From Shinella yambaruensis (GTDB lineage Bacteria > Pseudomonadota > Alphaproteobacteria > Rhizobiales > Rhizobiaceae), in assembly GCF_022899355.1 (NCBI RefSeq), contig NZ_JALJCK010000024.1, forward strand, positions 1 through 40,547: a stretch of 40,547 bases of DNA. Direction: 5' to 3'. This document shows, piece after piece, positions 7,508-16,247 of the stretch (position 1 is its first letter; each line of letters begins with the position of its first letter). A model generated the notes under the pieces. The model worked only from the letters and a program-made list of their open reading frames with translations. It was not told the DNA's origin and searched no databases. Position numbers and translations under genes: made by a program.

Positions 7508-8941
7508 ATGGCCGAAAAGCCGGTCCTGACGCTGTACAACACGCTCACGCGCTCGAAGGAGCCCTTCGCTCCCATCGATCCCGACAATGTGCGCATGTAT
7601 GTCTGCGGCCCGACGGTCTACGACTTCGCCCATATCGGCAATGCGCGGCCGGTCATCGTCTTCGACGTGCTGTTCCGCCTCCTGCGCCATGTCTACGGCG
7701 AGGACCACGTCACCTATGCCCGCAACATCACCGACGTCGACGACAAGATCAACGCCCGGGCGCTGCGCGATTTCGGAAAGGAGATCGAGGACGGCAGGCT
7801 CTCGCTCAACGAGGCGATCCGCCGGGTGACGGAGAAGACGGCGAACCAGTTCCACGCGGACATCGCCGCGCTCGGCGCCATGCAGCCGACGCACGAGCCG
7901 CGCGCCACCGAGTTCGTCCAGCCGCGCGGCGACGGCAAGGTGGACATGATCACGCTGATCGAGCGCCTCATCGAGCGCGGCCACGCCTACCAGGCGGGCG
8001 GCGAGGTGCTGTTCGACACGCAATCCATGGCCGACTACGGCCAGCTCTCCAAGCGCAACCTCGACGAACAGCAGGCGGGCGCCCGCGTCGCCGTCGACGC
8101 GCACAAGAGGAATCCCGGCGATTTCGTGCTCTGGAAGCTCTCCTCGCCGGAGGAGCCCGGCTGGGAAAGCCCCTGGGGCCGCGGCCGCCCGGGCTGGCAC
8201 ATCGAGTGCTCCGCCATGTCCGCCGCCTATCTCGGCGAGACCTTCGACATCCACGGCGGCGGCCTCGATCTCATCTTCCCGCATCACGAGAACGAGATCG
8301 CCCAGTCGCGCTGCGCGCACGGCACGCCGGTCATGTCGAATGTCTGGATGCACAACGGCTTCCTGCAGGTCGAGGGCCGCAAGATGTCGAAGTCCGAGGG
8401 CAATTTCTTCACGATCTCGGAACTCCTGCACGAGGAGAAGTTCGGTGGCCGCAAGTGGCCCGGCGAGGTGCTGCGCCTCGCCATGCTGATGACGCACTAC
8501 CGCGAGCCGATCGACTTCAGCGTCAAGCGGCTGGAGGAGGCCGAACGCCTGCTCGCCAAATGGCCCGCCGGCGGCAATCCGGCCGAGGGCCGCGTGGACG
8601 AAAGCGTGCGCGCGCCGCTCCTCGACGATCTCAACACCGTCGCGGCCGTGCAGGCGCTGCACGCGCTCGCCCAGTGCGCCAATGCCGATCCGCTGATGCT
8701 GCCGGTCTTCGCCGCCAGCGCCGAGCTGCTCGGCGTCCTGCCGAAGAAGGCCGAGGTTTCCAAGGCGCTCGAGGACAGTATCGAAACGCTCATCCAGCTC
8801 CGCCTCGAAATGCTGAAGGCGAAGAACTTCGCCGAAGCCGACAAGATCCGCGACGACCTCGCCGAAAAGGGCATCCAGCTGAAGGACGGCAAGGATCCCG
8901 GGACGGGCGAGCGCGTGACGACGTGGGAGGTGAGGCGGTGA
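7508..8941 (+). CDS. cysS: Cysteinyl-tRNA synthetase
   Basis: 477 aa, a full-length class I synthetase that charges tRNA-Cys with cysteine. C33 in 'YVCGPTVYD' is the first zinc ligand; H42-IGNA is the HIGH motif and KMSKS at 292-296 is the second ATP-binding signature. '[15 protein letters not shown]' and '[19 protein letters not shown]' supply the other zinc ligands and the Cys-binding site. The C-terminal DALR-like and anticodon-binding parts are present ('[26 protein letters not shown]'). The ATG follows GGGGAGATTTCC. Downstream lies an inverted repeat and then an unrelated gene run, so cysS may be transcribed with them or stop at the repeat. Confidence 0.98.
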   Translation: MAEKPVLTLYNTLTRSKEPFAPIDPDNVRMYVCGPTVYDFAHIGNARPVIVFDVLFRLLRHVYGEDHVTYARNITDVDDKINARALRDFGKEIEDGRLSLNEAIRRVTEKTANQFHADIAALGAMQPTHEPRATEFVQPRGDGKVDMITLIERLIERGHAYQAGGEVLFDTQSMADYGQLSKRNLDEQQAGARVAVDAHKRNPGDFVLWKLSSPEEPGWESPWGRGRPGWHIECSAMSAAYLGETFDIHGGGLDLIFPHHENEIAQSRCAHGTPVMSNVWMHNGFLQVEGRKMSKSEGNFFTISELLHEEKFGGRKWPGEVLRLAMLMTHYREPIDFSVKRLEEAERLLAKWPAGGNPAEGRVDESVRAPLLDDLNTVAAVQALHALAQCANADPLMLPVFAASAELLGVLPKKAEVSKALEDSIETLIQLRLEMLKAKNFAEADKIRDDLAEKGIQLKDGKDPGTGERVTTWEVRR

Positions 8942-8950
8942 ACCAGACCA

Positions 8951-9113
8951 CCCCCCTCTGTCACTTCGTGACATCTCCCCCACAAGGGGGGAGATCGGAA
9001 GTGCGCGGGGTTGGTGTTGGAAAGCCATTCTTGGTTGCGGTTGCGTGGCCGGTTTATGATGTCGCCCAATCTCCCCCCTTGTGGGGGAGATGTCACGAAG
9101 TGACAGAGGGGGG
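8951..9113. repeat. Inverted pair of 45-bp palindromic (REP-like) repeats
   Basis: Two arms, 8951-8995 and 9069-9113, are perfect reverse complements over 45 bp with a 73-bp spacer. Each arm is itself built from two hairpins: GTCAC-TTC-GTGAC and CTCCCCC-ACAA-GGGGGGAG. This is the arrangement of REP doublets (REPINs) and of rhizobial intergenic palindromes. It lies between the cysS stop and the DUF559 start. The outer end of the right arm supplies the G-rich ribosome-binding site of the next gene. It could act as a processing or termination hairpin after cysS. Confidence 0.88.
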
Positions 9114-9117
9114 TATC

Positions 9118-9504
9118 GTGCCACACGGGAAGGTATCGACCATCAATCGCGTTCGCGCGCGTCGCATGCGCAAGGTTTTGACCGAAGCCGAGCTTGCTCT
9201 TTGGAACGAACTTCGCGCCCATCGACTGATGGGGCTCGGCTTTCGGCGACAGATGCCGATTGCCGGCTACATTGTCGATTTTGCGTGCCCGGCGCACCGC
9301 CTCATCGTCGAGGTCGATGGTTCTCAACACGCGCTGAGTGCCTCGCTCGACTATGATGCCAATCGGACGACGCGCCTCGAAGAGGACGGCTGGCTTGTTC
9401 TACGATTCTGGAATGACGAAATCTTGAACGATATCGACGGTGTCTGCCGTCATATTCTCGCAACGCTCGAAGAGGACCGTTGGGCAAGGGAGGGGCAATC
9501 ATGA
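9118..9504 (+). CDS. DUF559 endonuclease-like protein (Vsr/PD-(D/E)xK-type fold)
   Basis: 128 aa with GTG start, or 112 aa from ATG 9166. Clear DUF559 features: 'RRMRKVLTEAELALWNELRAHRL', 'GFRRQMPIAGYIVDF', then 'LIVEVDGSQH'. D54, E65 and D67 with Q70-H71 match the acidic core of Vsr-like and restriction-endonuclease-like folds. GTG 9118 is preferred because the family usually has about 15 residues before the MRK segment and a G-rich site (GAGGGGGG) lies 4-5 bp upstream; that site belongs to the REP-like repeat. The stop overlaps the next gene's start (ATGA). Substrate unknown: repair, restriction or repeat mobility are all possible. Confidence 0.85.
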   Translation: MPHGKVSTINRVRARRMRKVLTEAELALWNELRAHRLMGLGFRRQMPIAGYIVDFACPAHRLIVEVDGSQHALSASLDYDANRTTRLEEDGWLVLRFWNDEILNDIDGVCRHILATLEEDRWAREGQS

Positions 9505-9983
9505 CCACACCCTTCTACACAGGCGGCTGCCAGTGCGGTGCCGTGCGCTTTCATGTCGAGGGGGCGCTTGGTGATGCGTCGGTCTGCCATTGCCGCATGT
9601 GCCAGAAGGCGAGCGGCAATTTCTATCTGCCGCTGGTCTCGGTGCGACAGGCGAAGCTCACCTGGACGCGGGGGGCGCCGAAGCGGTTCCGGTCGTCGAA
9701 CCACGGCTATCGCGGCTTCTGCGGCGATTGCGGCACGCCGCTGACCTACGAGGCGCCGGACGGCGTGGCGCTGACCATCGCCGCCTTCGACGATCCGGCC
9801 GGGATCGCCCCGCGCATCCAGTGGGGCATCGAGGCGAAACTGCCCTATGTGGACGCGATCTCCGGCCTGCCGGGCGAGGAGACGATGGCGGACCAGGACG
9901 CGGCGTCCTTCCTCGCCGACCTCGTCTCCTACCAGCACCCGGACCATGACACGGACGCATGGCCGCCGGAGCGCGAGCCATGA
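9501..9983 (+). CDS. GFA-family (CENP-V/GFA domain) zinc protein, copy 1
   Basis: 160 aa. All seven zinc cysteines of the Gfa fold are present: C10-x-C12, C29-x-C31-x2-C34, C74-x2-C77. The founding member from Paracoccus was described as glutathione-dependent formaldehyde-activating enzyme, but most family members have no proven reaction, so no activity is claimed. The C-terminus ends in 'QHPDHDTDAWPPE', a motif shared with the two later copies. The ATG overlaps the DUF559 stop and the gene's own stop overlaps copy 2, giving tight translational coupling. Likely a tandem duplicate of copies 2 and 3. Confidence 0.93.
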   Translation: MTTPFYTGGCQCGAVRFHVEGALGDASVCHCRMCQKASGNFYLPLVSVRQAKLTWTRGAPKRFRSSNHGYRGFCGDCGTPLTYEAPDGVALTIAAFDDPAGIAPRIQWGIEAKLPYVDAISGLPGEETMADQDAASFLADLVSYQHPDHDTDAWPPEREP

Positions 9984-10477
9984 GCATTTCACGCATCTAT
10001 ACCGGCGGCTGCCAGTGCGGCGCGGTGCGCTACCGGGTCGAGGGCACGCTCGGCGACCCGCATCTTTGCCATTGCCGCATGTGCCAGAAGGCGGCCGGCA
10101 ACTATTTCCTGCCACTCGCCAATGCGCCGCGCGACCGTTTCTCCATGACGCGCGGCGAAGCCGGCTGGTTCCAGTCCTCGGAAATCGTGCGCCGCGGCTT
10201 CTGTCGCGATTGCGGCACGCCGCTGTTCTACGATGCGCTCGCCGCCGACCATATCAACGTGACGCTCGGTTCGCTCGACGATCCGGACGATGTGCGCCCG
10301 ATTGCCCAGGCGGGCGTCGAATCGCGGCTCGTCTGGTTCGTGCAACTGGCGAAGCTGCCCGAGAGCGAAAGCGACGAAGGGGAGTTCGGCGAGGCGCGCC
10401 ATATCGTGGTCCGCGCCTCCAACCGCCAACACCCGGACTATGACACGGACCATTGGCCGCCGGAGGACATTCCATGA
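9980..10477 (+). CDS. GFA-family zinc protein, copy 2
   Basis: 165 aa. The complete cysteine set is C11/C13, C30/C32/C35 and C75/C78. It is most like copy 1 at the N-terminus ('IYTGGCQCGAVRYRVEGTLGD') and has a unique insertion near the C-terminus ('PESESDEGEFGEARHIVVRASN') before the shared 'QHPDYDTDHWPPED'. Its start MSISRIYTGG overlaps the stop of copy 1 (ATGA) and its stop overlaps a 39-residue membrane-protein gene. Cytoplasmic, with no signal peptide. Role unknown beyond zinc binding. Confidence 0.92.
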   Translation: MSISRIYTGGCQCGAVRYRVEGTLGDPHLCHCRMCQKAAGNYFLPLANAPRDRFSMTRGEAGWFQSSEIVRRGFCRDCGTPLFYDALAADHINVTLGSLDDPDDVRPIAQAGVESRLVWFVQLAKLPESESDEGEFGEARHIVVRASNRQHPDYDTDHWPPEDIP

Positions 10478-10593
10478 CCGCGCCCCGGCCGGAACTCGGC
10501 TTTCCCCGCAAGTGGCTCTATCTCATCGCCGGCAAGCTGATCCTGATCACCGCCGTGGTGGTCGCCGTCGTCGTCTATTCCGCCTATCGTTGA
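10474..10593 (+). CDS. 39-residue single-pass membrane protein
   Basis: Translating from ATG 10474 gives a short basic N-terminus ('MTAPRPELGFPRKW'), then one strong hydrophobic segment ('LYLIAGKLILITAVVVAVVV') and a short tail 'YSAYR' before TGA. The ATG overlaps the stop of GFA copy 2 as ATGA, like every other junction in this run except the next, and the following gene begins 10 bp after its stop with AAGGAG inside the gap. The position, overlap and sharply hydrophobic sequence make chance unlikely. It may anchor a partner at the inner membrane; no family recognised. Confidence 0.7.
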   Translation: MTAPRPELGFPRKWLYLIAGKLILITAVVVAVVVYSAYR

Positions 10594-10603
10594 AGGAGCC
10601 GTC

Positions 10604-12042
<1,439 letters not shown>

Positions 12043-12048
12043 GAGGCT

Positions 12049-12185
12049 GCCCCTCACCCTGACCCTCTCCCCGCAGGCGGGGAGAGGGGACGTGCCGAAC
12101 GCGAGATTCGGGCTGGAGGAAACCGGTGCGGCATATCCCTTCTCCCCGCTTGCGGGGAGAAGGTGGCGGCAGCCGGATGAGGGGC
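12049..12185 (+). repeat. RIME-like intergenic palindromic element, copy 1
   Basis: About 137 bp. It begins CCCCTCACCCT, has a first hairpin CTCTCCCC-GCAGGC-GGGGAGAG, a non-palindromic middle containing GCGGCATAT, a second hairpin CTTCTCCCCGCTTGCGGGGAGAAG, and ends GCCGGATGAGG. The same layout recurs at 26940-27076 (same strand) and 33702-33839 (opposite strand). It matches the description of rhizobial intergenic mosaic elements (RIME), but the name is given by resemblance only. Confidence 0.82.
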
Positions 12186-12224
12186 GGACCTGACATGTTC
12201 AATGGGTTCCCAGGGAGGGAACAG

Positions 12225-13841
12225 ATGAAAAAAGACCGTATCTACCTTTTCGACACCACGCTTCGTGACGGCCAGCAGACGCCCGGCATCGACTTTTCCG
12301 TCGAGGACAAGATCGCCATTGCCGGCCTGCTGGATGCGTTCGGCCTGGACTATGTCGAGGGCGGTTATCCGGGCGCCAACCCGACGGATACGGCTTTCTT
12401 CGCCAAGAAGCGCACCGGCCGCGCGAAATTCGTCGCCTTCGGCATGACGAAGCGTGCCGGTATCTCGGCCTCCAACGATCCGGGCCTTGCCGCGCTCCTC
12501 GATTCGAAGAGCGACGCGATCTGTCTTGTCGCCAAGAGCTGGGACTATCATGTGCGCGTGGCGCTCGGCTGTTCCAACGAGGAGAACCTGACGAGCATCG
12601 CCGAATCGGTGAAGGCCGTCGTCGCCTCCGGCCGCGAAGCCATGGTCGACTGCGAGCATTTCTTCGACGGCTACAAGGCCAACCCGGACTATGCGCTGGC
12701 CTGTGCCACCACGGCCTATGCCTCCGGCGCCCGCTGGGTGGTGCTGTGCGACACCAATGGCGGCACGCAGCCCTCCGAGGTGCAGGCGATCGTCGGGGCT
12801 GTGATCGCCGCCGGCGTGCCGGGCGAGAACCTCGGCATCCACGCCCACAACGACACGGGACAGGCCGTCGCCAATTCGCTGGCCGCCGTCGAGGCCGGCG
12901 TGCGCCAGATCCAGGGCACGTTGAACGGCATCGGCGAGCGCTGCGGCAATGCCAATCTGGTGACGCTGATCCCGACGCTGGCGCTGAAGGAAGCCTATGC
13001 GGAGCGCTTTTCGATCGGCATCGACACGGAGGACCTCACCGGCCTCACCAAGCTGGCGCATACCTTCGACGAGCTGCTGAACCGTTCGCCGGACCATCAG
13101 GCGCCCTATGTCGGAGCGTCCGCCTTCGCCACCAAGGCCGGCATCCACGCCTCGGCGCTCCTGAAGGATCCGCGCACCTACGAGCATGTGACGCCGGAAA
13201 GCGTCGGCAACCTGCGCAAGGTCATGGTGTCCGACCAGGGCGGCAAGGCGAATTTCATCAATGCGCTGAAACTGCGCGGCATCACCGTCGGCAAGGACGA
13301 TCCGAAGCTCGACCGCCTCATCCAGATCGTCAAGGAGCGCGAGGCGACGGGCTATGCCTATGAGGGCGCGGATGCGAGCTTCGCGCTGCTCGCCTACCGC
13401 ACGCTCGGCACGGTGCCGGATTTCTTCCACGTCGAGAGCTTCCGCGTGATGGTCGAGCGCCGCTACGACGCCAACGGCCAGCTCAAGACCGTGTCGGAGG
13501 CGGTCGTGCGCGTCATCGTCGACGGCGAGACGATGATGTCGGTCGCGGAAGGGCATGGCCCGGTCAACGCGCTCGACCTTGCGCTGCGCAAGGACCTCGG
13601 CAAGTTCCAGGCCGAGATCGCCGACCTGGAACTTGCGGACTACAAGGTGCGCATCCTCAATGGCGGCACCGAGGCCATTACCCGCGTGCTGATCGAATCG
13701 ACCGATGCGACGGGTGCACGCTGGTGGACGGTCGGCGTTTCCGACAACATCATCGACGCCTCCTTCCAGGCGCTGATGGATTCCATCGTCTACAAGCTCA
13801 TGAAGAACCGCGGCGAAGCGGGGCGTGCGGCGGCGGAGTAG
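12225..13841 (+). CDS. cimA: (R)-Citramalate synthase family protein
   Basis: 538 aa, the usual length for CimA. It has an N-terminal HMGL-like TIM barrel with 'LFDTTLRDGQQTPG' (8-21; catalytic R14, metal D15), 'DTNGG', and 'HAHNDTGQAVANS' with metal-binding His residues, and a C-terminal LeuA-type allosteric domain (about 395-530). The family condenses pyruvate and acetyl-CoA to citramalate, a threonine-independent entry to isoleucine. The start MKKDRIYLFD follows GGGAGG; longer in-frame starts fall inside the upstream repeat and are rejected. Distinguished from 2-isopropylmalate synthase by family resemblance only, so substrate use deserves caution. Confidence 0.93.
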   Translation: MKKDRIYLFDTTLRDGQQTPGIDFSVEDKIAIAGLLDAFGLDYVEGGYPGANPTDTAFFAKKRTGRAKFVAFGMTKRAGISASNDPGLAALLDSKSDAICLVAKSWDYHVRVALGCSNEENLTSIAESVKAVVASGREAMVDCEHFFDGYKANPDYALACATTAYASGARWVVLCDTNGGTQPSEVQAIVGAVIAAGVPGENLGIHAHNDTGQAVANSLAAVEAGVRQIQGTLNGIGERCGNANLVTLIPTLALKEAYAERFSIGIDTEDLTGLTKLAHTFDELLNRSPDHQAPYVGASAFATKAGIHASALLKDPRTYEHVTPESVGNLRKVMVSDQGGKANFINALKLRGITVGKDDPKLDRLIQIVKEREATGYAYEGADASFALLAYRTLGTVPDFFHVESFRVMVERRYDANGQLKTVSEAVVRVIVDGETMMSVAEGHGPVNALDLALRKDLGKFQAEIADLELADYKVRILNGGTEAITRVLIESTDATGARWWTVGVSDNIIDASFQALMDSIVYKLMKNRGEAGRAAAE

Positions 13842-13949
13842 GGGCAAGGTTCAGCGGCACTCATCGTCCCTTCACCGGAATGAATTGGTGCATAACCGTC
13901 CTTTGGAGTATCCCGACGGAAAATCCATAAAATAACGGGATGCCACACC

Positions 13950-14894
13950 ATGGCCGATGCAAAATCCACCAGCGGCCTCGAGACCGGCGATTCGCCGCGC
14001 GGTTTCGCCTTCGCCTTGACGGCCTATGTGCTCTGGGGGTTCCTGCCCTTCTTCATGAAGGCCGTCGCCCACATTCCCGCCTCCGAGGTGGTGGCGCACC
14101 GCATCGTCTGGTCCGTGCCGCTTGCCGGCCTGGTGCTCGTCTGGCTCGGCCGCACCGCCGATATCAAGGCGGCGCTGCGCTCGCCGCGCATGCTGGCCAT
14201 GGCGACGCTGACGGCGACGCTCATCACCTTCAACTGGGGCATCTACGTCTGGGCCATCGGCGCCGGCCGCGCGATCGAGACGGCGCTCGGCTACTATATC
14301 AACCCGCTCTTCTCGATCTTCCTCGGCGCCGTCCTCCTGAAGGAGAAGCCCGACCGTGCGCAGATGGTGGCGATCGGGCTTGCCGCCTTGGCGGTGGCGA
14401 TCCTCGCGTTCGATGCCGGCGGCCTGCCGTGGGTGTCCATCGGTCTCTGCATCTCCTGGGGGTTCTACGCCTTCTTCCGCAAGACGCTGCCGGTCGGCCC
14501 GAACCAGGGTTTCTTCCTGGAGGTGCTGCTGCTGAGCGTCCCCGCGATCGGCTATATCCTCTGGCTCGAATCTTCGGGGCAGGGCCATTTCGGCGATACG
14601 GGCGTTGCGGACGTGCTCTGGCTTCTGGCCTCAGGGGTCGTCACCGCCGTCCCGCTGATGATCTATGCCAATGGCGCGAAACTGCTGCGCCTTTCCACCA
14701 TCGGCATCATGCAGTACATCGCGCCGACGATGATCTTCATCATCGCCGTCTTCGCCTTCGACGAACCCTTCGGCACGACGAAGCTCATCGCCTTCGCCTT
14801 CATCTGGGCCGCGCTCATCCTCTATTCCAGCTCCATGCTGCGCACGGCGCGGGCAAGGCGCCTTGCGGCGGCTGAGCTCAAGCCGGCGGAGTAG
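13950..14894 (+). CDS. rarD: RarD-type EamA/DMT family permease
   Basis: 314 aa. About ten hydrophobic segments span residues 18-300, the two-fold EamA arrangement of the drug/metabolite transporter superfamily. The RarD-specific blocks are 'GFAFALTAYVLWGFLPFFMKAV', 'VVAHRIVWS', 'TFNWGIYVWAI', 'ALGYYINPLFSI' and 'IAPTMIFIIAVFAFDEPF'. It is an inner-membrane protein whose substrate is unknown. The start MADAKSTSG is the first Met after an upstream region with no coding character. The GNAT gene begins 3 bp after its stop, implying one transcript. Confidence 0.94.
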   Translation: MADAKSTSGLETGDSPRGFAFALTAYVLWGFLPFFMKAVAHIPASEVVAHRIVWSVPLAGLVLVWLGRTADIKAALRSPRMLAMATLTATLITFNWGIYVWAIGAGRAIETALGYYINPLFSIFLGAVLLKEKPDRAQMVAIGLAALAVAILAFDAGGLPWVSIGLCISWGFYAFFRKTLPVGPNQGFFLEVLLLSVPAIGYILWLESSGQGHFGDTGVADVLWLLASGVVTAVPLMIYANGAKLLRLSTIGIMQYIAPTMIFIIAVFAFDEPFGTTKLIAFAFIWAALILYSSSMLRTARARRLAAAELKPAE

Positions 14895-14897
14895 ACG

Positions 14898-15431
14898 ATG
14901 GCCGTCTTGCAGACGGCGCGCCTGACGCTCAGTCCCTGCCGCCCTGGCGACCGCGCGGATTTCATCGATCTGGAGCGTGATCCGCAGGTCATGCGCTTTC
15001 TGAACGGGGGATATGCCGTCGATCGCAAGACGGCCGACCCGAACGCGACCTTCCTCATGCCGACGGGCACGGAACCGTACGTTTGGACGGCGCGCCGGAC
15101 GGCTGACGGCGTCTTTGTCGGGTGGTTCTGCCTGTGGCCGGAAAGCGAGACGCTGGCGGAGCTCGGCTATCGCCTGCGCCGGGCGGAATGGGGCCGGGGG
15201 CTGGCCTCGGAAGGGGCGTCCGCGCTCGTTTCCTGGGGCTTCGCCCATGCCGGCTATCAAAAGATCGTGGCGACCACGATGGCGGTGAACCATGCCTCGC
15301 GCCGCGTCATGGAAAAGATCGGCATGCGGCACGCCCGAACGGTTTCCGGCGACTTTCCCGATCCGATCCCGGGCAGCGAGCATGGCGAGGTATGGTACGA
15401 GATCGAAGGCTCGCAACAGCGCGGCGACTGA
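14898..15431 (+). CDS. GNAT-family N-acetyltransferase (RimJ/RimL-like)
   Basis: 177 aa. The sequence has the RimJ/RimL layout: 'LQTARLTLSPCRPGDRADFIDLERDPQVMRFLNGG' at the N-terminus, 'ELGYRLRRAEWGRGLASEGASALVSWGF' as motif A with the acetyl-CoA loop R/Q-x2-G-x-A/G, and 'NHASRRVMEKIGM' as motif B. The target could be a protein N-terminus, a small molecule or a drug; sequence does not decide. It sits 3 bp after rarD, suggesting co-expression. Convergent with the LOG gene; a weak GC hairpin lies between. Confidence 0.92.
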   Translation: MAVLQTARLTLSPCRPGDRADFIDLERDPQVMRFLNGGYAVDRKTADPNATFLMPTGTEPYVWTARRTADGVFVGWFCLWPESETLAELGYRLRRAEWGRGLASEGASALVSWGFAHAGYQKIVATTMAVNHASRRVMEKIGMRHARTVSGDFPDPIPGSEHGEVWYEIEGSQQRGD

Positions 15432-15433
15432 CC

Positions 15434-15451
15434 GCCCGTCGCGCGGGCTTT
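15434..15451 (+). terminator. Possible weak terminator after the GNAT gene
   Basis: GCCCG-TCGCG-CGGGC followed by only TTT, in the 36-bp gap between convergent genes. The T-run is too short for confidence. Confidence 0.3.
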
Positions 15452-15467
15452 CACGGCTCTCGATAAA

Positions 15468-16088
15468 TCAGAGGCGGGCGATGATGTCCGCTTCGCCCTC
15501 GCGATCGACATGGCCCGCCCAATGGTCGACGAGCGCGGCGACGATCTCCTCCGGCTCGTCGATCACCATCGGCTGGACGAGATGGGCGGTGTGGATGAAG
15601 CCTTCGTCCGCCATATGCCGGATGAGTTTCAGCATCGGGTCCCAGAAGCCGCCGATATTGGCGAAGATCATCGGCTTGCGGTGGCGGCCGAGCTGCGCCC
15701 AGGTCATCACCTCGACGATCTCCTCCAGCGTGCCGATGCCGCCGGGCAGCGCCACGAAGGCGTCCGCGCGCTCGAACATCTTGTGTTTGCGCTCGTGCAT
15801 GTCGGGCGTGACGATCAGCTCGCTGAGCTGGCCGAGCGAATGGCGGGTGGCCTCCATATCCACGAGGAATTGCGGTATGATGCCGGTGACGCGGCCGCCA
15901 TGCGAAAGCACGCCGCTGGCGACCGCTCCCATGATGCCCTTCGTGCCGCCGCCGTAGACGAGGCGGAGATGGTTTTCCGCCATCGCCTGGCCTAGGCGGC
16001 GCCCGGCGGCGACATAGGCGGTTTCGCGGCCCGGCTGGGAGCCGCAGTAGACGCAGACGGATCGAATCGGCAGGGTTTGTTCGCTCAT
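15468..16088 (-). CDS. LOG-family (TIGR00730) Rossmann-fold protein, likely cytokinin riboside 5'-monophosphate phosphoribohydrolase-like
   Basis: 206 aa. The LOG signature PGGxGTxxE is present as 'PGGIGTLEE', preceded by 'MHERKHKMFERADAFVAL' with the conserved Arg/Lys. 'SVCVYCGSQPG' and 'LVYGGGTKGIMG' form the nucleotide-binding N-terminus. LOG enzymes hydrolyse nucleoside 5'-monophosphates to base and ribose 5-phosphate; in plants this activates cytokinins, in bacteria the physiological substrate is usually unclear. The start MSEQTLPIRS is chosen over an upstream Met because family proteins begin just before 'SVCVYCGS'. Divergent from the LysM gene. Confidence 0.93.
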   Translation of the reverse strand: MSEQTLPIRSVCVYCGSQPGRETAYVAAGRRLGQAMAENHLRLVYGGGTKGIMGAVASGVLSHGGRVTGIIPQFLVDMEATRHSLGQLSELIVTPDMHERKHKMFERADAFVALPGGIGTLEEIVEVMTWAQLGRHRKPMIFANIGGFWDPMLKLIRHMADEGFIHTAHLVQPMVIDEPEEIVAALVDHWAGHVDREGEADIIARL

Positions 16089-16158
16089 GACGGGATTCAG
16101 CCATCCGGCCGGCAGCCCGTCAAGGATAATGACGAAAAAGCACGGGGCACACGCCCCG

Positions 16159-16173
16159 GAACGTCCCGGGAAC
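16159..16173. promoter_or_regulatory. Candidate LexA (SOS) box GAAC-N7-GAAC
   Basis: GAAC (16159-16162), seven bases, GAAC (16170-16173): an exact match to the alphaproteobacterial LexA direct repeat (GTTC-N7-GTTC read on the other strand). It lies 71 bp before the LOG gene and 75 bp before the LysM gene. Such an exact match is expected about once by chance per 40 kb on two strands, so location in a divergent intergenic region is the only added weight. Confidence 0.3.
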
Positions 16174-16247
16174 CTTGTGCAGAACATTGGGAATCGATAG
16201 CAATTTCAGGAGGGGACCCCCGGGAAACCGGGACAGAGAGAGAGTTG

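Noticed and set aside
8996..9068. Hidden gene or promoter in the spacer of the 45-bp inverted repeat
   Set aside because: No start with a ribosome-binding site, and no convincing -35/-10 pair.
12054..13847. 597-residue open frame antisense to cimA
   Set aside because: No domain; it also runs through the RIME-like repeat.
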